From the NCBI RefSeq assembly GCF_932276165.1, contig NC_063987.1, positions 7,440,001 to 7,504,000 of the forward strand: a DNA stretch of 64,000 nucleotides, read 5' to 3'. This DNA is from Plutella xylostella (Eukaryota > Arthropoda > Insecta > Lepidoptera > Plutellidae). A program made the translations under genes and the position numbers. This document shows positions 55,508-64,000 of the stretch, piece by piece. Position 1 is the first letter of the stretch; the number at the start of each line of letters is the position of its first letter. The notes beneath the pieces were generated by a model. The model ran no database searches, was not told the origin of the DNA, and saw nothing but the letters and a program-made list of their open reading frames with translations.

Positions 55508-58500
55508 ATGGTCCTTAAAAAATGCGAAATGTGTTCTTATCGTGAAGAACCTGATGGGGAAAGACACATTTTGTTTCCTTTTCCATTAAACCCGTCCATG
55601 TGAGTGATTAACTCCACCTTTTTTTGCTTTAAGTTCAAACATTGCCCCATCCTTATGGTCCGTACGTGAGTACTGGTATTACTCGATCGAGCTAAACTGT
55701 TAAGTAAACCACGGCATGGACTTTCGACCACACATTCAACATTGATCTATCAAGTGGGGTGCACTGTTTAGTATTGACCGAACGATTTGATTAAGTTTGA
55801 AGGAACTTACTTTCATTTAATTATATCTAGCCGGAGTGAGCCTTCAAGCTGTAAGTTTTACGGTCACAAAATGGGAGTCCAAATGGGCAGTCAGCAACTG
55901 AAAACTATTTTTACTGGCTAAAGCATTCATTATGGTGATAAACAAAGCTTGAGTATTTGTAACTGACATGCATTCAGCAATAGTTAAGGAAAATCTACAA
56001 ATCCAGACCAATAATTGTGAAGAACAGTGAATAGATTACTCAAAAGCATTTCTTGATATGTGGAAGAAGCAGTTACAGTTATATTACTAAAATTTAATAA
56101 GGTATTTTTGTTTCAGATGTGCAAAATGGGTACAAGAAACTTGTAAGAAATGTCTTGAAAAAAAAACTATTCAAGACCTACACGAAACTCGATATGTTTG
56201 CGAAATGCACTTTAGAGAAAGTGATTTTAGCTCAAAAAATACCATATCAGAATTTGCAGTACCAATAGGAAAGTTGTCCAGAAATGAGGGTTTGTCTGAG
56301 TTTAAAAAACGCAAGGCGAAGGAAGAAAAGGGTCAGTATCTTTTGTTTTTTTATCATCAAGTCATCACTTATCAATCCAGAGTCAAGACTCACAGACTGG
56401 CAGCTGTACCATAATCATCAGTGAAAAATCGTCTGCTCTAGGCCTCTCCCAATGATCACCACAACACAAAAGCCTTGGCCATAGCCATATGGCTAAAAAT
56501 GGCCAAGGCTATTTGATTTGGCTAACTTTTTGGCCTTTCTTAACCATCCACTATCTATTCTTGTCTTAGATAATTTAGTGAAGTATGAATCATTGATGTA
56601 ATGGCTAATTTTAATTTCAGATGCTATTATTGCAAGAAGAGAGCTTAAGAGATTATCAAAACAAAAGTCTAAACACTTGAGGAAAGTAGGTGAGATAAAT
56701 AGTTTTAGTACCTACCATACCTATACCATCACAATAATATTTTCAACAATGAAATTATTTCAACAAAAATCCTAAGCATAGCTTATAATAAAGTCTAATG
56801 TCGATCTCAAATATATTTGTTGAAAGCTATACGACGCTGCATCCTGCCAGGCTGTGCTTCAGCCACGCCGGCGCAGCGCGTGTGTCGCTGGCCGCACACG
56901 CTCGAGGTCTCGGAGATATGGCTGAAGGTGCTGTCTCCGCACGTGCCCGGCCTGCTGGGGATACCGCAGACGAGGTTGCGGGAGAGAGTTGTAAGTCATT
57001 GTGCAAATATTATTAGAATTGAATAGAATAGAATAGCCGTTTATTAAATTAAATTTCATTACATTGTCATAAGTAAGTACTTAAAATTATTTACAAATTT
57101 TAATTATATATTTAACTTATTATTATTTCCAATTTTATATTAATAAGTAAATTGAATTTATTACATAATCATTTTATTTATCTATAAAATAATTTTTGGA
57201 TCTGTTAAACGGCCTCCCAGCACCATAACAGTGCAGGGGTTGAGGTAGTGTTCTCCAAGGTTACCAGCCTTTCTAGGAGAATTATTATTATTCTACAAAT
57301 ATTACAAAATAAAAGTACAATGGGTGGACTTAATGCTAAAAGCATTTTCTGCCAGTCAACCTGCAGAAATAAACACAAAATGCCTACTTGGCAAATATAG
57401 CTTATGAATGTTTTGGTGAATACGAATACAATAGCCAAGTGGGATACATGTGTGGGGACTAGGCCTAAAAAAACCCTTCCTTCATTGGAAGGAAACCAGT
57501 GCCCCAGCAGTGGGAACGTGATGGCTGTGCGTGATAATCTTGATGATGATATATGGGTAAAATATCATATACTATAGTCTGTTTTCAGTTTTCTAACATT
57601 CAATTCAATACTTATGCCAATTTTGTTTCAGGTGTGTACATTTCACTTTGAAGATAAGTATTTTCTTGAGAATGGCCGGCGTAGTCTGTGGGGGGTGCCA
57701 ATGTTATTCACAAAAGAGGAGATGTCAAGCGGGCAACCCAACAATCCATATTGTCTTTGTAAGTATTTTAAACCTTCTGCAGCCACTACACGGGTTCGTT
57801 TTCGGCGTAGATAAACGTCACTAAATCGCGATAAATACGGTGCTGTGAACCCATCTAGCCCAGCCTGTTTGTAGTAAACGATATAATTATACATATAGCA
57901 TTAGTTAAGTAGGTAGATAGTAACAGCATCATAAGATTAACAGCCTTACTGTCTTGAGGAGTCGACTATATCTGCTATCTACCTTCTCGTTATGTTGTAA
58001 AACATCTTTAGATATACCAGTGTTGCTTTTAGGTACTTACCAAAGTTCCAATTACTCGTCTGCTGTCAATGAAAAAAGTTTTAATTGTTCTCCAATCTAT
58101 TGCAGTTGTTAAGAAGCCGTCTAAAATTGATCACACGTATGCCCGGCCGATGCCCAGTAACTGTCCTCTACAGCCCACAGAAAACACGGATTTGCCTCCC
58201 GACAAATGTATGTAACCCTCATGTTTCTTTCGCCATTTTTTCTCCTCAGCGACCGAGCCTTTGTGAAATGTTGGTAGACGCATTATCTTGGCAAAATTAG
58301 AAGTAATGATGAATCTGAATCTATTACTACAACAATTAATAACTATAACTCGCGGGGATAAAGAAACAATATGTAAATGGAAGACCAAAATGGAATCCGT
58401 CACTATTTTACACAGCAGTAAAATAGTGACGGAAGTGACGTAGTTTAAATACTTAGGTACTTATAAATTTTACTTCAACTGTGGCGCCAATATTTGTCAA

Positions 58501-60860
58501 TTTCGTATACTGTACCTACATACCTCTTATCTTTATCACCACCGCTTAATTCTTTTTCTTTTCCACTATAATTTCTGTTTTATTAAATGCATTTTCAAAA
58601 TTTGCCACTGTCTGTGAGAGATCGCTCTTAACGATAAGGCCACCTATACTAGTTTGTTAGTAGGTATATTCTTATTCTTGTAATTTCTGGTGGTGTATGT
58701 ATAATAAATCTATCTCTCCACTGTCTCCAGTCATAGAGAAAGTGGCCAACTCGCTCTACTCCATCAACAAGGACCACGACTACACGAGCGTGGACCTGGC
58801 GGACCGGCGCCTCGCCTTCACCGAGGGCGACGAGGAAATAGCTATACGGACTTCTATTGGTCAGTATATTCTGTAGATCCGTAGTATAATTTTGTGATGA
58901 TCAAAACACCTACAATTTTAATCTGCGTTCCGTTGTGTAAAGATTGCTGTGATTGCTGTAAGCAATAACACTGTATTTTTGTACCTACTGTTTTTTTATT
59001 ATTTTTAAGTTTCTTAACCTGTCTTTATAGTCATTCCTATAAGCAATAAGGCCATATTTTTATAATGTATATTTGCATATTTTTTTTGTCTTTGTCTTTT
59101 CAAGGTTAAATTATATTTTTTCACTTTGCATAGTGAACTCTTATTTGGTAGTAGTGATAATTTTACTAAACCTATTATTCATATTTCTTTCAGTTGTTCC
59201 TCCAGCCATCCTGCCTGAAAATCTAATGGAAGGATATCGTCCAAATACATTAGAAGAACTTATTGACTATTGCGATATACGGTCGTCGTCGCCTCCACCC
59301 GAGCCAGTAATAGACACAACAAGAGCTCCAGATTTAAGACCCCATGGCTCTTATTTAGACGTAAATGCTATACAAAAACATCGTATTATAGATAAGAACG
59401 CAATTTACAATCAAGATTCGGATAATACTTTAACAGCTAATAACTTAAATAGTATGGAATTCGCATACATGGAAGATAATGGACAGTTGTATGACGAAAA
59501 CCACACGAAAGAAGATGGCAACGAAAATGAGACTAAAATTTCACATGAAGAATTTGCTAGATTGTATAGTGATTATCAAAATGCTGCTAAAGTAACGAAA
59601 GGTTATGATGAAAATATGGATCCTCTGTCTGTTGACACTAAAATAGAACCTAATGAGAATAAAAAAGAACACAATGAAATGGACAGCTGTGACGGTGGGT
59701 TTATTTTGTTTCTATATAATATATTCCACAAAACACATCAAACAATAATTATTAGGCCGTACAGAATTTTGTAATGATTATAAATATGTTAAAGGAGTTT
59801 TCCAACCATTTATCCATTGATATTGTTTCACAATTGCACATGTTTTTTTTTCAGGCAATAAACCAACAGCCGTACCAAAAGTAAGCAAAAGAGTCAGAGT
59901 AAAACGGAAAAAGCTGTCACCAGCCGAAGAAAAAGAATGGCAAGAAAGAGAGAAAGAATGGCGGAGAAAACACAATAGAAAACTAATGTTACAAAGAAAA
60001 AAGCGGGCGAAAAATCGACCAACCCCACGACAGACTTTCGATAAACTCACAGAGAAATTAAACCCGTTAGCCAAAGAATTCATGTGGATGCAAATAAAAA
60101 TGGCGCCCTATTTGGATGGTAGAGAGAAAAGGTTCCGATTCACGCTGCAAGAAAAGTTGTTAGCGCAAGCGATTCAAGAAAAAAGCGAGAAAACGTACAA
60201 GTTTCTGCAACAAATATTCATAATGCCGTCTCTGAAAACTCTGAAGCAGATGAGAGCTAAAGCGATGGGCGATCCAAATTTCGCGTCGGAAATTCTAGAA
60301 TTGCTAAAAGATGATGAGGTTTGTACCTATTTGGTTATAAGTTACTTAAATAGTGTTTTTTTCTACTCCTCTGTCTGAACTGTATGCGGATTCTAAGTTT
60401 TACACCTTTCTAGTAGAGGCGAGTAAAAGCTATTTTTGTCTCGCCATCTAGCGGTACACGCGCTGAACTACTACTGTGCTACCACAAAAAACTTTAAACA
60501 CTGTTTAACAAGTGTTTAAAACGAAATTTGACAGATTTTGTAGGCGTTTGACAGCGGTAAACATCTGTTAGATAATGTCTAAGTTTTTGTAGTAAGGCCG
60601 CTAGAGTCGTGTGTAGGTAGCCTAGTCCTGCGTCATACAAGATTTGCATCGATTCTCAATGCTCGTATGGTGAATAAAAATCTTCACTAGTAGGCCCTCT
60701 GACTAGTGCACTATATATAGTGCTTATATATTTATTAAGTTTCGATGGGTGACCCAATTTAGGTTTTGATAATGTATGTTTATTTTAGGATGCACCGGAT
60801 CAAACAGAATTGGAAGAGGCGGTTAGTCACATACAAACAGTTGGTGAAATCGAGGAGTAG
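55508..60860 (+). CDS. Two-THAP-domain protein with P-transposase-like C-terminus
   Basis: Ten exons: 55508-55599, 56117-56331, 56621-56689, 56827-56990, 57632-57758, 58106-58207, 58731-58859, 59194-59694, 59855-60318 and 60789-60860. Phases match and give 644 residues. THAP domains are zinc-binding DNA-binding modules (C2CH) of transcription regulators and P-type transposases. The first spans about residues 1-80 (Cys6-x2-Cys9, CAKWVQE, Cys59-x2-His62-Phe). The second spans about 130-210 (CILPGC, SEIWLKVL, CTFHF). A long acidic, probably disordered part follows (about 310-465), then a basic helical region and KRFRFTLQEKLLAQAI / SEKTYKFLQQIFIMPSLKTL, which resembles the helical region of P-element and THAP9-like transposases. 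No catalytic DDE part follows; the last exon is a short acidic tail. This fits a domesticated transposase. The exon 3/4 junction is the least sure: its acceptor has a weak pyrimidine tract. Confidence 0.82.
57230..57540. repeat. Repeat pair in THAP gene intron 4
   Basis: 57300-57365 is an inverted TTAATGCTAAAAGCATTTTC hairpin tail. 57450-57540 is a plus-strand tail of the 5S-derived SINE family (AACCCTTCCTTCATTGGAAG, CCCCAGCAGTGGGAACGTGA). Confidence 0.55.
58610..59065. repeat. Hairpin-tail repeats flanking THAP gene exon 7
   Basis: Diverged copies of the AAGCAATAAGGCC tail family lie at about 58610-58690 and 58925-59065, around exon 7 (58731-58859). They seem related to the tail at 15430-15590. 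Confidence 0.4.
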
Positions 60861-61303
60861 CGTCCTTTAATAATTTTGTCGACACACTAAGAAGTAGAAT
60901 AGGTGAGTAATTCTGAGGCATTTTTAATTATAATTTTAGTCATTGAATGTAACAGGTATCTTTTAATATATCAAAGTTTAAATTATTATTACTTAGTTTT
61001 AGTAATTGAATGTAACCGGTACCTTTTAATATTCCAGAGTTTAAATTATTATATTTTGTTAGTGGCAATAAATTTTATAAAATATATATCATTTTTGTTA
61101 CAGATACTATTCAAATAGGCTGTCAAAAACTAATGTGCAGTTCATTTTCTGTAATTTTACTGTTTTAAGTAATTATTTATGTACCTAAGTATTAAAGACT
61201 GAATACAAGCGTTATTACATAATATTTGTGCTATGTTTTTTTCCTGTCGTAGAACAGAAATATATCTCATAATAGTATAATAATAATAATAATATATAGG
61301 TAC
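60861..61303. other. Convergent interval between THAP and Kazal-like genes
   Basis: No exon is seen. An imperfect tandem repeat of about 70 bp lies at 60935-61055 (TGAATGTAACAGGTATCTTT and TGAATGTAACCGGTACCTTT). AATAAA at about 61066 could end the THAP transcript. Confidence 0.5.
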
Positions 61304-62415
61304 TTAATTATTGTAATATTTAGGGTCAGAGTAGTCAATATTGATAATGTCGTTCTGGTTACTGCGACGCGACTGAAACTCCCAAGGGCAGACCTGTTCC
61401 AGTATCAAATTGAAATCTGAAACAAGAAAAACAGTGCTAATACTTATACAAACAAAACATACACAATGTCAGAGCGGGTTGCATCTTCATCGACGTAAGT
61501 TGATAAACTGGTTTATTTTAACGCGAATTGCTATATAGTGATGCGATAAGCGCACCATGCCTAGGGCGCGTTCTCACTTTGTTGAGTTTTCTCTCAGTTT
61601 GTTGAGAGTTGTAACGATAATCGTGTAAATTGAGGTATTCACATAAATAACGGACGATTTACTGTCCTTTACGACATTTTTGCAGGGACGACAGGGATGG
61701 GAATGGAACAGTGGGAAAAAATAGAGCCGATAGTTGTCACGACATGGTGGGAACGCGGCCTAGTGCCCAATGTATGACTGCTAGGAACAAGACAATCCTC
61801 CTTTCACCACGGAGTCAAACCGTAGACCAGTGCTCTAGCGTTTATCACCTTAACGCAATTAAGATGTTAATTTACCTGTATCGAACCGACAATTATGTCT
61901 TTTCAAATCGCAGCTATTTCCAAACGAGGCTACGTAGCCGGTTATGTGGTTACACGCGCACACCGGGCCCACATGGCTTCCTGTGGTGCACTCCATTTTA
62001 GCACACTTCTCCGCTTTCACTGGATCAACTTTGGTTTCTTTACGTTCTGTTTTTTTTTCTTTAACATTATCTCTTCTACCACCCCTGATATCTTCTTTAA
62101 TTTCTGTAGTTTTCTTTGTAACGGGTAAGTCTAAATCACCCTGGACAGTAATTTTGGGGAAAATATTCGCGCCAAACTGTTGGTAACGCTGTAAAGGGTT
62201 AAATTGACCGGGACATATGCAGATGGGCGCGGGTGCAGGTATTGGGGACTGAAAAAGCCTTTTGAAATGACGGAATCGTAGATGAGGGTTTGAGAAGGGC
62301 AGAATGGATAGTACTGAAAAAATACATTTGGTTTTTAATGAAATTATTAAATATCGTCAATGTCTATGCAATAAATTATAGATACCAAATCCTTACCCAA
62401 TAAATATGTTAACAT
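61304..62415 (-). CDS. Secreted protein with Kazal-like domain, three exons
   Basis: Exons 62397-62415, 61876-62313 and 61304-61416 join in phase (1, 1) and encode 189 residues. The first exon has only MLTYLL plus one base. Joined to exon 2 it makes a signal peptide (MLTYLLVLSILPFS). Then come a Pro-rich stretch with CICPGQFNP, a Lys/Glu-rich linker (KEKKTERKETK), a Kazal-like cysteine pattern (CAKMECTTGSHVGPVCAC, GNSCDLKRHNC, ending VCPW across the last junction) and an acidic, Tyr/Asn-rich tail. Kazal domains usually inhibit serine proteases or bind partners outside the cell. The canonical VCGSDG is VCACNHITG here, so inhibitory activity is unsure. Exon 2 has no usable ATG, which is why a simple ORF scan misses the gene. 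The splice joins and the signal peptide support the model. Confidence 0.75.
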
Positions 62416-62776
62416 TGTAGTTAGATAAGTAATTAACACCGCTTTAAGTACTTCCAATTGTCCGGTTCCAGTATTAAAAGGGAAAATTAAAACCAATCTC
62501 TGATATTTATGAACTTTTTAAATTTCACGCATCACATTAAGATTTACAGGCTTCACGACTGAAGTAAATGATTTATGACATCCTACCTAAATACATAACA
62601 AGAGTAAATTGATAAGAAATCTCTAATTACCACGGGTCGAACATGATAAAAGAAAGAAGTAAGTAGGTATTCTGTTCGGGCACTTTAACTATACAAACTT
62701 TAAAACAAACTGATGAAACGTCTGATATGAAATCTTAACTTTTGACATCCTCCCATTGCTATCAAATCGAAAATTC

Positions 62777-63397
62777 TTATTCCTCTCCACTACTTTCTTC
62801 ACTGGACCTTTTGCCGGTTTCCTCTTGTCTAGCTCCCGTTCGTTTTGCTTTAGGACCAGTCTTGAATCCGATATATTTTTGACCACCTTTTTTGATTCCG
62901 CCACTGGATTCCTTTGTGTCGAAGAAAACTTTTTCCTTCTTATAGTCATCTACGCGGTGTATATTGTGGTGTCCGGAAGTGACTGTACCCTTTTTGAAAG
63001 TTCGTTCTTCATCGCCCGATGCATCTATTTTCTCTGTTGCCAAGATGATTGTGTCACCCACAATAGCTTTGTTGTAAGCGGACTCAAGTCTGGCTTTAGC
63101 TTCGTTGAATCCTCTGATGAGATCCGAAAGGGGTTTCTTAGACTTCAATTTCGATTTGTAAGTTGTTCTGCTCAACGTTGGCTTTGGTACATCTTTCTGT
63201 TTCTTCTTGTTTTTAGTTTTCGTCGCCATTGTTGTGTTGGCATCGTCGAAGACCCTTCGTATTGCTTTAGACGGATCATCTTCGTTTTCTTTTAGCATGG
63301 TGTCTTTGTAGTCTGTCTGGTCTTCCTCAACCTCATATGAAAAGTCGTCGGCGCAAGCAAACGCGATGAGGATTATAAGCATTAGCGCTTTCCTCAT
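62777..63397 (-). CDS. Lysine-rich secreted protein, function unknown
   Basis: Single-exon frame, ATG 63395-63397 to TAA at 62777, 206 residues. It starts with a clear signal peptide (MRKALMLIILIAFACADD), followed by an acidic part (YEVEEDQTDYKD), a central Lys-rich part (TKNKKKQKDVPKP, SKLKSKKPLSDL) with a helical ARLESAYNKAIVGDTI segment, and a charged Gly/Lys/Ser/Glu C-terminus. It has no cysteine after the signal region and no recognised domain. A TATA-like box and an initiator lie at the right distance upstream. It is followed on the same strand by the Kazal-like secreted gene, so the two may be co-regulated; this is inferred from position. Confidence 0.75.
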   Translation of the reverse strand: MRKALMLIILIAFACADDFSYEVEEDQTDYKDTMLKENEDDPSKAIRRVFDDANTTMATKTKNKKKQKDVPKPTLSRTTYKSKLKSKKPLSDLIRGFNEAKARLESAYNKAIVGDTIILATEKIDASGDEERTFKKGTVTSGHHNIHRVDDYKKEKVFFDTKESSGGIKKGGQKYIGFKTGPKAKRTGARQEETGKRSSEESSGEE

Positions 63398-63438
63398 TGT
63401 GAAGATTTACGTATTGAACAATCGAAGTAGGTTAAAGC

Positions 63439-63473
63439 ACTGATATGTATGGTGGGTAAAAACGCTTTTTATG
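63439..63473 (-). promoter_or_regulatory. TATA-like box and initiator for the lysine-rich secreted gene
   Basis: On the minus strand CATAAAAAG (63465-63473) lies about 30 bases before ATCAGT (63439-63444), an arthropod initiator-like motif. This gives a 5' UTR of about 43 bases. Confidence 0.5.
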
Positions 63474-63855
63474 AAAAAGCGTCTGCAAAGGTCACGTTTT
63501 TGTTGAAGATGAGTGGACTGTTTCGGTCGAGTGAATGGTGGCCAGTGGGTAATCCGCGTAGCACAAGCCACAGTTGCAGTCAGGCGGAACGGTCAAGGCT
63601 ATATCGATGATTTTGGAACGGTCACGAACTCAACTTGATTGGACTTTTCGTTTTCAATTTTAGAACCACTGTTTCAGTAATTAATCTGTAGATTAAATCA
63701 CGTCTCGTGTAGTTCTGGATACTGACACGCTATTAGTTAGAATAGAACTAGTGTGAAATGAGGAAACAATGCTTTTATACTTACGCATTTGTTGTGCTAA
63801 ACTCACATGTTTAGGTTCCTGTTTATTTATTTTAATAAATATTTTATTTAATTCT

Positions 63856-63939
63856 ATGAACACCGGAAAAGTCTTCGCTATTGTGGCGTTGTGTTCTTTT
63901 ATGATGAAAGAGTGCAATCTTAAGGATTCTAATAAATAA
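63856..63939 (+). CDS. Possible 27-residue signal-peptide-like small ORF
   Basis: The frame reads MNTGKVFAIVALCSFMMKEC and ends in TAA, with AATAAA across the stop. It looks like a signal peptide with a short tail. It could be a first exon of a secreted protein running out of the window, but I see no donor before the stop. It may well be chance. Confidence 0.2.
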   Translation: MNTGKVFAIVALCSFMMKECNLKDSNK

Positions 63940-64000
63940 ATTCAATTTAGTTAAGACAATGTATAACGAGCATTATACAAAATATATTTATTTACAATAG

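Noticed and set aside
62756..63295. 179-codon plus-strand ORF, Phe/Ser-rich
   Set aside because: It is the antisense of the lysine-rich secreted gene; Phe runs mirror Lys codons.
63693..63917. 74-codon minus-strand ORF
   Set aside because: It opens with a non-ATG codon, is low-complexity and AT-rich, and shows no domain or splice context.

Overview
The window looks like a moth or butterfly (Lepidoptera) chromosome segment. It is AT-rich, has short exons with ordinary GT..AG introns, and is dense in tRNA-derived and 5S-derived SINEs, MITEs, Helitron-like pieces and non-LTR tails of the kind usual in Lepidoptera. The species cannot be named from the sequence. All gene models were built by hand: reading frames were joined at splice sites, and intron phases were checked to match.

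Layout. 1-11.69 kb is gene-poor and repeat-rich. An HSD10-like short-chain dehydrogenase (11695-13583, minus) lies head to head with FHIP2 (14050-24250, plus; 14 exons), an adaptor subunit linking the HOOK/FTS complex to dynein. After about 4.8 kb without a gene comes PI4K2, the type II phosphatidylinositol 4-kinase (29080-49172, minus; 10 exons). Its introns hold a young LTR retrotransposon with nested insertions, a jockey-type fragment and several unusual arrays of duplicated exon ends. An apparently intact DIRS-type tyrosine-recombinase retrotransposon (49814-55095) lies just upstream of PI4K2. Then follow a two-THAP-domain gene with a P-transposase-like C-terminus (55508-60860, plus), a Kazal-like secreted protein in three exons (61304-62415, minus) and a lysine-rich secreted protein (62777-63397, minus).

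Most notable observations. (1) In PI4K2 exons 3, 4, 6 and 7, and in FHIP2 exon 11, the 3' end of the exon plus its 5' splice site has been copied into the downstream intron. For exon 6 this makes eleven 90-bp copies, and for exon 7 a roughly 20-bp satellite of donor sites. (2) The HSD10-like protein keeps the cofactor fold but has Leu and Gly where the catalytic Tyr and Lys belong, so it looks like a pseudoenzyme. (3) The LTR element has matching LTRs yet carries a 302-bp MITE and a 1.74-kb foldback element that itself holds nested MITEs. (4) The DIRS element keeps all three ORFs, its inverted termini and the internal complementary region.

The genes do not form one pathway. FHIP2 and PI4K2 both act in endosome and Golgi traffic, but nothing here shows that they are functionally coupled.
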